This document shows positions 1-8,902 of a stretch of DNA of 64,000 nucleotides, one piece after another. Below the pieces are notes generated by a model, which was given only the letters and a program-made list of their open reading frames with translations, did not search any database and was not told the DNA's origin. The translations under genes and the position numbers were made by a program. This DNA comes from Vulcanimicrobiota bacterium (GTDB lineage Bacteria; Vulcanimicrobiota; Xenobia; Xenobiales; Xenobiaceae). Position 1 is the first letter of the stretch. The number at the start of each line of letters is the position of its first letter. The stretch is from NCBI GenBank assembly GCA_944322965.1, contig CALUQR010000004.1, positions 124,001-188,000 on the forward strand, read 5' to 3'.

Positions 1-35
1 TTGGGCTAAAAAGACTGGAGGAAATTGAGACTACT

Positions 36-713
36 ATGAAGATCCACTATTTCGGCCACTCGGCTTTCGCCTTAGAGGGTTCGGAAAATATCCTCATCGA
101 TCCCTTTATCTCTGGCAACCCCCACATGCAAGGGCGCAGCCTGCCCCAGGGGATGAAATTCTCCCACATCTTCCTGACCCACGGTCACAGCGACCATACG
201 GGCGACGTAGAGACCTTAGCCAAATTCCACCAAGCTACGGTGGTAGCTAACTTTGAGTTAGCCTCCCTGATGGCCGGGCGAGGCTTAAAGGTAGAGAGCT
301 GCTCTCTGGGCGGCTTACTCCACTTCCCCTGGGGCTGGGTCCGTCAGGTTCCCGCCACCCACTCCTCCTCCTTTGAAGGGCAGTACGCCGGAGCTCCGGT
401 AGGGCTCATCATCAATATTGGCGGCGTAACCGTCTACCACGCGGGCGATACCGGCCTCTTTGGCGATATGGAACTCATCGGCCAGCGCTACCAGCCCCAA
501 GTAGCCCTCCTGCCCATCGGCAGCACCTTCACCATGGACTGTGAAGAGGCGCTGGAAGCGGTCAAGAAATTGCGCCCCCAGATCGCCATCCCCATGCACT
601 ATAATACTTTCCCAGTCATCAAGGCTGACCCCCAGGCTTTTAAAGCTAGAGTCGAAGCTGAGACCCCAACTAAGGTCCAAGTCTTGAAAGCCTGCGAAGT
701 TTTTGAGGTTTAA
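36..713 (+). CDS. UPF0173-type metal-dependent hydrolase (MBL fold)
   Basis: A 225-residue metallo-beta-lactamase-fold protein of the UPF0173 type, whose natural substrate is unknown. The N-terminus (KIHYFGHSAF, then LIDPFISGNP) and the metal motif THGHSDHTGD at residues 48-57 are typical. Later metal-ligand positions are visible as ATHSS, HAGDTG and the terminal PMHYNTFP. The length matches the family (about 225-230 residues). No signal peptide is seen, so it is presumably cytoplasmic. A GGAGG sequence lies about 15 nt upstream of the ATG, a rather long spacing. It is followed by a hairpin and appears to be a single-gene unit. Confidence 0.88.
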   Translation: MKIHYFGHSAFALEGSENILIDPFISGNPHMQGRSLPQGMKFSHIFLTHGHSDHTGDVETLAKFHQATVVANFELASLMAGRGLKVESCSLGGLLHFPWGWVRQVPATHSSSFEGQYAGAPVGLIINIGGVTVYHAGDTGLFGDMELIGQRYQPQVALLPIGSTFTMDCEEALEAVKKLRPQIAIPMHYNTFPVIKADPQAFKARVEAETPTKVQVLKACEVFEV

Positions 714-760
714 CCTCCAGACCCTAAAGCTTTGAAACTTTAGTAGCTAAGCTCGGGGCG

Positions 761-790
761 CCCCTCTCCCCCAGGAGAGGGGGCCCTTTT
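761..790 (+). terminator. Putative intrinsic terminator after the MBL-fold gene
   Basis: Perfect 9-bp arms (CCCCTCTCC at 761-769, GGAGAGGGG at 774-782) with a 4-nt loop, followed by GCCCTTTTG. The T-tract is short, so termination may be incomplete. Confidence 0.55.
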
Positions 791-804
791 GAGGTTTAAA
801 ATAG

Positions 805-2772
805 ATGGCTAAACATCTCTCTACTATCGCTTTTAGTACGGCTTTGACCTTGGGCCTTATCGTAGGTATGCAGACCCCGCCGGCCCGAGTGCAGGCGGCC
901 GCCCTTCCGAGCGCCATTTCCGCCAGTCAGCCCCTCTACTCGTCCCTAGAGGGCAATGAGATCCGCAGCTTGCGCGCCTCCACTTCGGCGGAAAAGGTAC
1001 GCTTAGTGATAGAGACGGAGCTCCAAGCCCACTACCAGATAAACTTCAAAAATCGCGGCCAGGGCCTGCAAGTAGAGCTCCTCGATACCCGCCAAGGGCC
1101 GACGCGCTCCCTGGCCTTGAGCCCCCAGAGCTCTATTAGCGCTAGCCAAGTGGAGTGGCCCAACTTTAACCGCTTCAGTTGGCAATTGGCCTTTAAGCGA
1201 GCTATCGATCCCAGCCAAGTTAAAGTCTTCCACCTCCAAGAGCCCCAGCGCTTAGTTATCGATCTGCCCTGGGAGAAGCCTAAAGAGACGGAGTACGCTC
1301 TAAGCCCCGGCCTCACCTGGAAGCGCTCCTTTATCCCCGACCCCACCTACGGCCAAGTGATGTGGAATGAGCTCCTCTTCGACCGGCGCGATCCCCACCT
1401 CAGCTTAGATATTGCCTTTCCCCCCTCCGGCCCCCACAGCGTGGCCAAATTGAGCGAGATCGTCAGCCACTCCGGGGCTATCGCCGGCATTAACGGCGGG
1501 TTCTTCAACTTGCGCGGAGGGGAGATGTTGGGCTTAGCCTATAAAGACGGCCAGGTCCTCTCCCCCCATATCAGCCGCCGCCCGGCCCGCAGCGCCCTAG
1601 CTATTACCCTCAATAATACCCCCTTTATCGAGCGCTTGAAGGCTATAAAGGGCCAGATCGTAACCCTCAGCGGCCAGACCTCTCCGCCCCTGCGCTTCGC
1701 TTTGGGAGGCGGCCCCACCCTACTTAAAGACGGGGGCCTGCACCTGACTACCGAGGCCGAAGAGTTGGGGCCCAAAGGGAATGATATCACCAGAGCCTGC
1801 GGGCGCAGCGTGGTAGCCTTCAACGAGAACCAGATCCTCTTGGGTACCTTATCGGGGATGCGCGATAGCCACAGCCAAGGTTGGAAGTTGCCCAAGATGG
1901 CCAATTTCTTAGCTAAGTTGGGGATGGATGAGGCTCTCAATTTAGATGGGGGCGGCTCGGTAGGGATGGCTATCGGCTCCCATATCGTCGGCAACGGCCC
2001 CCAAGCGGGCTCTTACCAACGCCCGGTAGCCAACGCGCTGGTGATCCGCGATAACCGCGGGGCCACCTATCCCAGCCAGATCAAGTTACATCTGCCCGAC
2101 GACCTCCCCGCCGACGGCCACACCTCGGCCCCGGCCAGCCTGGAGGTCCGCAACGCCCAAGGTCAACCGGTGGCCGACGGCTGGCAGATCGCCCTCCAGG
2201 CCCGCAACTTAGTCTGTCCCGCCCAGGTAACGACTAAGGACGGCCAGGCTACCTTCACCGTGCGCTCGATGCACGCCCCGGGAATGGCCAACTTGCAAGC
2301 CTACTCCCTCTTCTCCCAGGCTTCCGCCAACCTGCCCTTAGCGGGCGGGCGCCCCCAACGCCTCTTAGCCCGCCTCACCTCCTACCTGCCCCTCGATACC
2401 CCCTTAAATCTCCCCCAGGAAGAGGAGAGCCCCTCCAGCTTAGGACCCCTCCCCCAGCTGGTCCCTATCCCCGGCCTCACCCCCCAGATTCTCGCTCCCC
2501 CCTCCGCCCAGCCCTCCTTTAGCGACCCTCAGCGCCTCTACCAAGTGGCCTTAGAGCTCTTAGTAGAAGACGAGTGGCTCAATCCCGCCCCCCAGCAGCC
2601 GGTAGTAGTGCGCAACCTGCAGGGCGAGATCTTAGCTAGCGGCCAGACCGATAACGAAGGCCAGGCCAGTTGGTCCCTGCGCCTGCCCGCCTCCCAGAGC
2701 GAGCTCCTCTTAGAGAGCGGCGCCCTGCCGCCCCTGCGCTTAGAACTTGCGCCCCATCCCCGATTTAAGTAG
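805..2772 (+). CDS. Exported AMIN-domain / phosphodiester glycosidase (NAGPA) protein
   Basis: A 655-residue protein with an N-terminal signal sequence (hydrophobic stretch ending near the Ala-rich ARVQAAA). An AMIN-like domain spans about residues 50-155 (ending QRLVIDLPW); AMIN domains usually bind cell-wall glycans. A phosphodiester glycosidase (NAGPA/DUF2233) domain spans about 215-415, with GINGGFFNLRGGE and NLDGGGSVGM as hallmark motifs. The C-terminal ~240 residues are Pro-rich with two Ig/invasin-like stretches (VRNAQGQPVADG, VRNLQGEILASG). Expected to act in the periplasm or on the cell surface, on wall or exopolysaccharide phosphodiesters; the substrate is not known. Followed by ugd, consistent with a polysaccharide context. 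Confidence 0.8.
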   Translation: MAKHLSTIAFSTALTLGLIVGMQTPPARVQAAALPSAISASQPLYSSLEGNEIRSLRASTSAEKVRLVIETELQAHYQINFKNRGQGLQVELLDTRQGPTRSLALSPQSSISASQVEWPNFNRFSWQLAFKRAIDPSQVKVFHLQEPQRLVIDLPWEKPKETEYALSPGLTWKRSFIPDPTYGQVMWNELLFDRRDPHLSLDIAFPPSGPHSVAKLSEIVSHSGAIAGINGGFFNLRGGEMLGLAYKDGQVLSPHISRRPARSALAITLNNTPFIERLKAIKGQIVTLSGQTSPPLRFALGGGPTLLKDGGLHLTTEAEELGPKGNDITRACGRSVVAFNENQILLGTLSGMRDSHSQGWKLPKMANFLAKLGMDEALNLDGGGSVGMAIGSHIVGNGPQAGSYQRPVANALVIRDNRGATYPSQIKLHLPDDLPADGHTSAPASLEVRNAQGQPVADGWQIALQARNLVCPAQVTTKDGQATFTVRSMHAPGMANLQAYSLFSQASANLPLAGGRPQRLLARLTSYLPLDTPLNLPQEEESPSSLGPLPQLVPIPGLTPQILAPPSAQPSFSDPQRLYQVALELLVEDEWLNPAPQQPVVVRNLQGEILASGQTDNEGQASWSLRLPASQSELLLESGALPPLRLELAPHPRFK

Positions 2773-2829
2773 GATTAGGCCCAGAACGATGAGCCTTGAG
2801 GGCTCTTCTAGAGAGAGGCGAATTAGGGG

Positions 2830-4164
2830 ATGGAGATAGGGATTATAGGCTGCGGCTACGTGGGGTTAGTGACGGGGGCCTGTCTAGCCGAACTGGGCCA
2901 CCGAGTAGTAGCCGTCGATAGCGATGAGCGCAAATTGAGCGCCCTCCAGCGGGGGGAATGTCCCATCTACGAGCCGGGGCTAGCCGAACTAGTGGCCACC
3001 CACTACCGGGAAGGGCGCCTCCAATTTGTGGACTCTATCCGCCAAGTGGTGGAGCGCTCCTTAGTCATCTTTATCTGCGTCAATACCCCCTCCGGCCCCG
3101 ATGGCAGCGCCGACCTGCGCTTTGTAGAGGCCGTCTCCCAAGAGATCGCCCTCAATCTCTCTAGTTACCGCCTCATAGTGGAGAAGAGCACCGTCCCCGT
3201 GCAGACGGGGGAGAAGGTGGCCAAGACTATCTCCCGCTACGCCCAAGCCGGCGTCCCCTTCGACGTAGCCTCTAATCCGGAGTTCCTGCGCGAAGGGACG
3301 GCCCTGCGCGACTTTTTCCAGCCCGACCGGGTGGTCATCGGCTCCTCCTCTACTAGGGCTAGCTCCCTCCTAGTCGAGCTCTACGCCCCTTTAAACGCCC
3401 CCCTCTTACTGACCGACATCAACTCCGCCGAGCTCATTAAACATTCAGCCAACGCCTTTTTGGCCCTCAAGATCTCCTTTATTAACGCCGTGGCCAGGGT
3501 CTGCGAATTGGCGGGCGCCGACATTAAGAAGGTAGCGGCCGGGGTAGGTTTAGACCATCGCATCGGCTTAGAGTCGATGGAGGCCGGGATAGGTTATGGG
3601 GGGATGTGCCTCCCCAAAGATGTGGCGGCCTATATCCGCCTGGCCAAAGGTTTGGGTTACGATTTCCAGCTCTTAGAGGCCGTCCAAGAGGTCAATAACC
3701 AACAGCGCCAATGGCCGGTGCGCCTCTTAGAGAGCCAAGTTACCCCCTTAGAGGGGGCCAAAGTCGCCCTCTGGGGGCTCTCCTTTAAGCCCCATACGGA
3801 CGACCTGCGCTCCGCTCCGGCCCTAGAGATTATCGAATCCCTCTTAGCGCGGGGGGTTAAAGTGAGCTGTTACGATCCGGCCGCCATGCCCAAAGCGGCC
3901 CTCCTCTATCCCCAAGTAGAGATGGCCGCCGACCCTTATGCAGCCTGCCAAGGGGCCCAGGCCCTAATTATCTGCACCGAATGGCCCCAATTTAAGAGCG
4001 TCGATTTAGAGCGCTTAGCCCAACTCTTGGAGCGTCCCTTAATAATAGATGGGCGCAATATCTTTGAGCCCCAGCGCCTGGCGGCCTTAAACTTCCAATA
4101 CTTTAGCGTAGGCAGAGCCCCCGCCGCTCCTATAGCCCAAGCGACTACAGATCGTGACCGCTAA
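2830..4164 (+). CDS. ugd: UDP-glucose 6-dehydrogenase
   Basis: A 444-residue enzyme that oxidises UDP-glucose to UDP-glucuronate using two NAD+, supplying acidic sugar for envelope polysaccharides. An N-terminal Rossmann fold carries GIIGCGYVGLVTG. NPEFLREGTA is the substrate-contact motif. The catalytic Cys lies in GYGGMCLPKD at about residue 260, and the C-terminal UDP-binding domain includes WGLSFKPHTDDLR. Length is normal for the family. The ATG follows AGGGG closely. The last 20 bp overlap the convergent gene on the other strand, and no terminator is visible between them. Confidence 0.95.
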   Translation: MEIGIIGCGYVGLVTGACLAELGHRVVAVDSDERKLSALQRGECPIYEPGLAELVATHYREGRLQFVDSIRQVVERSLVIFICVNTPSGPDGSADLRFVEAVSQEIALNLSSYRLIVEKSTVPVQTGEKVAKTISRYAQAGVPFDVASNPEFLREGTALRDFFQPDRVVIGSSSTRASSLLVELYAPLNAPLLLTDINSAELIKHSANAFLALKISFINAVARVCELAGADIKKVAAGVGLDHRIGLESMEAGIGYGGMCLPKDVAAYIRLAKGLGYDFQLLEAVQEVNNQQRQWPVRLLESQVTPLEGAKVALWGLSFKPHTDDLRSAPALEIIESLLARGVKVSCYDPAAMPKAALLYPQVEMAADPYAACQGAQALIICTEWPQFKSVDLERLAQLLERPLIIDGRNIFEPQRLAALNFQYFSVGRAPAAPIAQATTDRDR

Positions 4165-5149
4165 TCTTCAAGTCGTCTAAACAACTAACGATATGGACGG
4201 GCAGGGCCTCGGTAAAATCGATAAACTCCTCCCCGCGCGCCTTGAGGCTGGCCCTAAGATCGAGAATATCCTGGAAGTCGCGGTCCTTTTGGCGCAACTC
4301 TTCCCGACATTGGAAGATATAGAGGGCCAACTCTCGCTCAAAGCCTAAGAGCTCTAACATGGCCTCCGACTTGCCTTCCACTTCGCTCTGCTCTAAGTCG
4401 AGCTGGCGCAACTGGGCTAAACCCTCTTTGGCCTCTTCCTGCAACTCCGCATCGGGCGGCAACTCCGCCAACCACAGTTGCGCCTCCTGGAGGCCGGCAA
4501 TCTCCAGAGCCTGCAAGCGGGCGTTACAGATCATCCCCAAGAGGAGGGCGTAGATCTCCGCTTCCCACAAGCGCTCCTTATGCTCTTTCAGGAAGGCTAA
4601 GAGGCGCTGGCGCAACTCGCTGGTAAAGATATCCCTCTTGGCGTCCTGCTCTTGGACTAAGGCCCGGCGCCGCTCGCCCTCCCACTTTAAGCGCAAGACT
4701 TTTAGTTCTGGGGTCTCCCCACTATCTACTATCTGAGGCTGACCCTCTTCGTTGAGGATAGGCTCTAGGCCGCCCCGCTCGCTGGGACGGGCGGCTAAGG
4801 AGTGATGAGCGTAGAATTCATCCTTGCGCTGGGCCAGCCGCTCGCTCAATTGGCGGCGCAGCTCCTGGCGATGAGCCTGGTACTCGTCTTGCATAGCCTT
4901 CAATTCCGCCTGGCGCTCTTCAGGGAAGACGAAATTTTCTAACTGCTGGGCCAATTGTAACTTAGACTCTAGAGAGCTCTCGTCTTCGTAGTTACCCTCT
5001 ATTCCCTGCAGGCGGTTAGCTAAGAGCTCATTTAGCGCCTCGCGCAGAGAGATGAGCGAACGTTGCTGAATAGCGCTCAACTGACGCCGCTGATTATTAG
5101 AAGCCGCCAAATTGATGAGCGAACCTACCCCTAGAGATTGCCAAAACAT
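4145..5149 (-). CDS. Coiled-coil protein of unknown function
   Basis: A 334-residue protein I do not recognise. After a short N-terminal stretch (MFWQSLGVGSLINLAASN), nearly the whole chain is Glu/Gln/Leu/Arg-rich with heptad-like spacing (e.g. LQLAQQLENF, RRQLSERLAQRKDEF), so it is predicted to be mostly coiled coil. No convincing membrane segment or enzyme motif is seen. The start was placed at the ATG at 5149 because GAGGTGG lies about 11 nt upstream; an in-frame TTG 21 nt earlier has no such site. It overlaps the 3' end of ugd tail to tail. Confidence 0.7.
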   Translation of the reverse strand: MFWQSLGVGSLINLAASNNQRRQLSAIQQRSLISLREALNELLANRLQGIEGNYEDESSLESKLQLAQQLENFVFPEERQAELKAMQDEYQAHRQELRRQLSERLAQRKDEFYAHHSLAARPSERGGLEPILNEEGQPQIVDSGETPELKVLRLKWEGERRRALVQEQDAKRDIFTSELRQRLLAFLKEHKERLWEAEIYALLLGMICNARLQALEIAGLQEAQLWLAELPPDAELQEEAKEGLAQLRQLDLEQSEVEGKSEAMLELLGFERELALYIFQCREELRQKDRDFQDILDLRASLKARGEEFIDFTEALPVHIVSCLDDLKISGHDL

Positions 5150-5507
5150 AGACCCGACTGCCCACCTCAAAACCCTTAGATTGCCCGCTCCCTCCCCCGT
5201 AGACTAACAAAAATTAACTGCATCCTCAACCTCTACTAAACCCTTTAAAAGAGGCCAAGATTTAAAAGACAAAAAAGAGGAATTGGAAGGCGCCCCCCGT
5301 ATTTCTCCCGCCTAGTAAGAACTCTCGTCTTGAGCGCCAGGGCGCCGGCTAGAAAGCTTCGAGCTCTAGACTGGGCGGAACTTGGGAAAAGTAGCGCTCA
5401 GGGCAGGGTAAGCAAGATTTTAAGCGAATTTGTTGGCAAAATCTTAGGTCTCAGACTAGAGATCAGCCCGCCGCGTTGGCTCCGGCCCGTGCGGTTGAGT
5501 TCTTAAC
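5150..5507. other. Divergent intergenic region with one inverted repeat
   Basis: About 360 bp separate the divergent coiled-coil and small secreted-protein genes. The only clear structure is a perfect 8-bp inverted repeat (AAGATTTT 5414-5421, AAAATCTT 5438-5445). It probably holds both promoters and a long leader for the downstream gene. I could not recognise a named RNA or riboswitch, and no small ORF with a ribosome-binding site was found. Confidence 0.5.
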
Positions 5508-5517
5508 AAGGAGGTGA
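5508..5517 (+). promoter_or_regulatory. Full-length Shine-Dalgarno sequence
   Basis: AAGGAGGTGA is complementary to ten bases of the usual 16S 3' end and lies 8 nt before the ATG at 5526. It rules out the in-frame GTG at 5514, which lies inside it, and suggests high expression. Confidence 0.8.
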
Positions 5518-5525
5518 AACAACAA

Positions 5526-5954
5526 ATGAAGGCTCTCCGTAATTTAGCCTGTGCCGCGTTTATGGCTGCCGTTATGTGTGCTTCTGCTGGTGTCGCAACT
5601 GCGGAAACAGACGTCCACGCTAATCACGCTATGGCTCCTGGCGCTTGGTACACCTGCTGGATGGGTCCCGAGAACTTAGAGTTCGGTACTCCCGACGAAG
5701 GCGTGGATTGGCAGAAGGATTACACTGGAGAAGTCGTGTACATGGACGGTAAGTACATGAGCGTCGACATCGACGGTTCGGAAGATGACATTGCCAACTT
5801 CTATCTGTACGAGAACTTGACCGAGTACACCCCTTCTATCGACGGCATTCGCGTCGGTTCTAAGGTGGAAGTCCGCGCTGACAATCGCAATCGCGCTCGC
5901 TGGGCGAGAACCATCCCGTTCTACCAGTGGTTGAACAGCCAGTCTGAGGAGTAA
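5526..5954 (+). CDS. Small secreted protein of unknown function
   Basis: A 142-residue protein with a clear Sec signal peptide (hydrophobic core followed by ASAGVATA, cleavage before ETD), leaving a mature chain of about 120 acidic residues. The mature part has YTGEVVYMDGKYMSVDIDGSE and a second strand-rich block (IRVGSKVEVRADNR), suggesting a small beta-barrel or OB-like fold; that is inference. A single Cys is present (WYTCWMG). It has a near-perfect ribosome-binding site, its own long leader and a strong terminator, so it looks like an abundant single-gene product. I do not recognise the family. Confidence 0.8.
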   Translation: MKALRNLACAAFMAAVMCASAGVATAETDVHANHAMAPGAWYTCWMGPENLEFGTPDEGVDWQKDYTGEVVYMDGKYMSVDIDGSEDDIANFYLYENLTEYTPSIDGIRVGSKVEVRADNRNRARWARTIPFYQWLNSQSEE

Positions 5955-6007
5955 TCTATCCTAACGTCCGCTCACCCCAGGGGCAGAGGGACGCCTTAGC
6001 TGGAATA

Positions 6008-6051
6008 GAAACCAATGTCGCTCTCAATAGAGACGGCGTTGGTTTTTTTTT
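6008..6051 (+). terminator. Intrinsic terminator of the secreted-protein gene
   Basis: Arms AAACCAA...TTGGTTT with inner GCTCT/AGAG pairing, followed by a run of nine T. It ends the transcript before hisS. Confidence 0.85.
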
Positions 6052-6104
6052 GGAGAGGGGAGTTCGCCCCCACCCTAATTGTTAAAGAGAAGGTACGCAC
6101 AGAG

Positions 6105-7403
6105 ATGATCAAACCTACCCCCTTGAGCGGTTTTCCCGAATGGCTGCCGGGCCAGCAGTTGGCCGAACAGAGAGTGATCGATACCATTCGCCAAGTTTAC
6201 GAGTTACACGGCTTCTCCCGACTGGAGACGAGCGCCGTCGAGCGGGTCTCCGTCTTAGCCGCCAAGGGAGAGATCAATAAAGAAATTTACGCCTTGGGAC
6301 GCTTGCAGGGTACGCCCGGGCGCTGGGAGATGGCCCTCCATTTCGATCTCACCGTACCTTTAGCTCGCTACGTGGCCCAAAATAGCGGCCAACTCCATTT
6401 CCCCTTTAAGCGCTGGCAGATCCAGAAGGTCTGGCGAGGCGAGCGACCCCAAGAGGGACGCTTCCGCGAGTTCTACCAAGCTGATATAGACGTCATTGGC
6501 GACGGCCAACTCTCTTTGAGCTTCGACGCCGAACTGCCGGAAATTATCGACCAGATCTTCCAACGGCTGGGGGTGCGCGCCCAAATCAATATCAATAATC
6601 GCAAAGTCCTCTTAGGCTACTACCGCAGCTTAGGCTTAGACGACGCCCAGAGCGCCGCCATCTTGCGGGAAGTAGATAAGTTAGCTAAGATCGGCCGCCA
6701 GCAGGTAAGCGCCCTCCTCCAAGCCCAAGGGCTGGAAGAGAGTACCATCGCAGCCTGCCTCAAACTCTCCGAACTCCAAGGGCCGCCCGCCCAAGTCTTG
6801 GCCCAGGCCCGAGAGCTCCAAGTCTCCCAAGAGCTCTTCCAAGAGGGTCTCAAAGAGCTCCAATTTATAGCCTCCGAGTTGGCCCATATAGACTCCCAGC
6901 GCCTCATCTTTAACTTAGGGATCGTGCGCGGGCTCGATTACTATACGGGGACGATCTATGAGACGATGCTCCCCGACTACCCCAGCTTAGGCAGTATCTG
7001 CTCGGGCGGGCGCTACGAAAACTTAGCCTCCGAATTTATTAATCGCCAACTGCCCGGAGTGGGGATCAGTATCGGCCTCTCGCGCCTCCTCTCCCATCTC
7101 TTCGCCCAAGGGGCGCTCGACTGTCAGCGCCAGACGCCCACCCAAGTCTTAGTCCTCTGGCCCCAAGAGGATCTGCGCCCCGCCTGCCGGGAGATCGCCC
7201 GCCAACTGCGCCAGCGCGGGATCGCTACCGAGATATACCACCAGCCGGAAGCCCTCAAAAAACAGATTCGCTACGCCGATCGCAAAGCTATCCCCTGGAT
7301 CCTCTTCCCCTACCTCTATAGCTCCGCCGACCCCCAAGTGGAGGTCAAAGAGCTGGCCAGCGGCCAACAACACCAATGCCGCCTGGAGGAGTTCCAACCC
7401 TAA
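6105..7403 (+). CDS. hisS: Histidine--tRNA ligase
   Basis: A 432-residue class II aminoacyl-tRNA synthetase that charges tRNA-His. The N-terminus (SGFPEWLPGQQLAEQR) is of the type I associate with actinobacterial and chloroflexal HisRS rather than the common KGT-type. The motif-2 region (FKRWQIQKVWRGERP), the histidine-specific LDYYTGTIYE and SGGRYENL, and motif 3 (GVGISIGLSRLL) are present, followed by an anticodon-binding domain from about residue 330. The start is the ATG at 6105 preceded by AGAGAAGGT; an upstream in-frame ATG lies inside the terminator hairpin and was rejected. It ends in its own terminator. Confidence 0.93.
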   Translation: MIKPTPLSGFPEWLPGQQLAEQRVIDTIRQVYELHGFSRLETSAVERVSVLAAKGEINKEIYALGRLQGTPGRWEMALHFDLTVPLARYVAQNSGQLHFPFKRWQIQKVWRGERPQEGRFREFYQADIDVIGDGQLSLSFDAELPEIIDQIFQRLGVRAQININNRKVLLGYYRSLGLDDAQSAAILREVDKLAKIGRQQVSALLQAQGLEESTIAACLKLSELQGPPAQVLAQARELQVSQELFQEGLKELQFIASELAHIDSQRLIFNLGIVRGLDYYTGTIYETMLPDYPSLGSICSGGRYENLASEFINRQLPGVGISIGLSRLLSHLFAQGALDCQRQTPTQVLVLWPQEDLRPACREIARQLRQRGIATEIYHQPEALKKQIRYADRKAIPWILFPYLYSSADPQVEVKELASGQQHQCRLEEFQP

Positions 7404-7424
7404 CTAGCGACTGACCCCGCCCTT

Positions 7425-7472
7425 AAGAAGAGGATAATTTTGGTACAAATACCAATTATCTTCTTCTTTTTT
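7425..7472 (+). terminator. Intrinsic terminator of hisS
   Basis: Arms of 15 bp with one G-U wobble (AAGAAGAGGATAATT 7425-7439; AATTATCTTCTTCTT 7454-7468), with the second arm running into a T-run to 7472. Confidence 0.85.
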
Positions 7473-7518
7473 ACATTTTTAGAGAGGGAAAGAGGTCGCA
7501 ATACCCAATAGAGGCGCC

Positions 7519-7938
7519 ATGATCTTAGTAGCTATTGTCGATAAGGCGGGCGGAATGCTCTTTAATGGGCGCCGCCAGAGTCAAGACCGCCTCTTGCGCG
7601 AGCGGCTCCTCTCCTTGAGCGCCTCTAGTAAGTTGTGGATCTCCCCCTTTTCCGCCGCCCAATTTACGGAAGAGGCGCCCCACCTAGTTAGCGACCCCCA
7701 GTGGCTGGAAAAGGCCGGGGAAGAGGAGTACTGCTTAGTAGAGGATCGCGATCCCAGCCCCTACTTAGAGCGGGCCCGCGGAGTAGTGCTCTACCACTGG
7801 AACCGCGCCTACCCGGGCGACCTCTTCTTTAGCGCCTTGCCCCTCCCCAAAAAAGTGTGGAAATGCCTCCAAAAGACCGATTTTGCCGGTTCCTCCCACC
7901 CCAAGATTACGGAAGAGATCTACCAGAAGAAAGGATAA
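7519..7938 (+). CDS. Conserved small protein upstream of a nuclease
   Basis: A 139-residue cytoplasmic protein starting MILVAIVDKAGGMLFNGRRQSQDRL. It resembles, from memory, a small family found in Clostridia beside DNA/RNA nucleases, in which NRRQSxD, EYCxVED and YxWNRxYPxD are conserved. Here these are seen as NGRRQSQDR, EEYCLVEDRD and LYHWNRAYPGD. Its function is unknown; the tight linkage to the nuclease suggests a role in its production or in protection from it, which is inference. The gene stops 9 bp before the nuclease start, so the two likely form an operon. Confidence 0.7.
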   Translation: MILVAIVDKAGGMLFNGRRQSQDRLLRERLLSLSASSKLWISPFSAAQFTEEAPHLVSDPQWLEKAGEEEYCLVEDRDPSPYLERARGVVLYHWNRAYPGDLFFSALPLPKKVWKCLQKTDFAGSSHPKITEEIYQKKG

Positions 7939-7947
7939 ACCCTAACC

Positions 7948-8898
7948 TTGCGCTCCGTCCAACTCTCTAAACGCCTCTCCCTCTTGCTCTGGGGGCTCTT
8001 CTGCGCCCTAAGCTTCCTAGGGGCTACCCCCGCCCTCCTGGCCCAAGAGCTACCCTCCGCCCAGCCCTACTTGCTGGCCCAAAGCGCGCCCCAAGTTCCC
8101 GCCTACTCCGGGAAGCCCTATGCCGTCCTCAATAAAAACGTCCCCCGCTTTACTAAGAGCCAACTGACGACCAAATCTTACGAGAAGTATAGCCCCCTCG
8201 ACTCCCTAGGGCGCTGCGGACCGGCCCAGGCCAATTTGGGACTAGATCTCATGCCCACCGGTAAGCGCAAGTCGATCTCTAAGATTAAACCCAGCGGCTG
8301 GCAGGCGATTAAGTACGACTGCGTGCCCGGGAAGTACCTCTATAACCGCTGCCATCTCATCGGCTACCAATTGAGCGCCGAAAATGCCAACCGCCGCAAC
8401 CTCATTACCGGGACCCGCTATCTCAACGTAGACGGGATGCTGCCCTTCGAAAATATGGTGGCCGACTACATTAAAGAGACGGGCAACCACGTGCTCTACC
8501 GGGTAACCCCCGTCTTTAAAGGTAAAAACTTAGTGGCTAACGGCGTCATCCTAGAGGCCATGTCCGTAGAGGATAAAGGGGCGGGCATCCTCTTTAACGT
8601 CTACTGCTATAACGTCCAACCCCAAATTAAGATTAACTACGCTAACGGCCAAAGCTCCTGGTCGGGCGGCGCCGGCTATACCGGCAGTAAAGCTAAAAAG
8701 AAGAGTAAACCTAAATTCCCCACCTACGACCGCTCCACCGCCGGAGTCTCCTTCGTCTTAAATACCAATAGCCACAAATTCCACCGCCCCACCTGCCGCT
8801 ACGCCAAAAAGATCAGCCCCCGCAACTACGCTACCTCTAACCAAAGCTCATCCGCCCTCATCAACCAAGGCTATAGCCCTTGTAAAGTCTGCCTTTAG
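7948..8898 (+). CDS. Secreted DNA/RNA non-specific endonuclease (EndA/NucA type)
   Basis: A 316-residue exported nuclease. A signal peptide (hydrophobic core, ending near LLAQ) is followed by a short linker and a beta-beta-alpha-metal nuclease domain at about residues 50-235. The catalytic motif is YNRCHLIGYQL around residue 136 (the DRGH-equivalent with the general-base His). NRRNLITGTRYLN supplies the conserved Asn metal ligand, and YRVTPVFKG is also typical of DNA-entry nucleases. The C-terminal ~60 residues (FVLNTNSHKFHRPTC ... GYSPCKVC) form the small Cys-containing module often attached to this family. The start is a TTG and is uncertain. Likely roles are extracellular DNA degradation or DNA uptake. 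Confidence 0.85.
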   Translation: MRSVQLSKRLSLLLWGLFCALSFLGATPALLAQELPSAQPYLLAQSAPQVPAYSGKPYAVLNKNVPRFTKSQLTTKSYEKYSPLDSLGRCGPAQANLGLDLMPTGKRKSISKIKPSGWQAIKYDCVPGKYLYNRCHLIGYQLSAENANRRNLITGTRYLNVDGMLPFENMVADYIKETGNHVLYRVTPVFKGKNLVANGVILEAMSVEDKGAGILFNVYCYNVQPQIKINYANGQSSWSGGAGYTGSKAKKKSKPKFPTYDRSTAGVSFVLNTNSHKFHRPTCRYAKKISPRNYATSNQSSSALINQGYSPCKVCL

Positions 8899-8902
8899 AG
8901 GT

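Noticed and set aside
5333-5513. Possible structured RNA such as 6S or a riboswitch upstream of the secreted-protein gene
   Set aside because: Only one 8-bp inverted repeat is clear, and no conserved core of a known RNA could be recognised.
6015-6104. N-terminal extension of HisRS from an upstream ATG
   Set aside because: That ATG lies within the preceding terminator hairpin; the ATG at 6105 has a ribosome-binding site and gives the normal family start.
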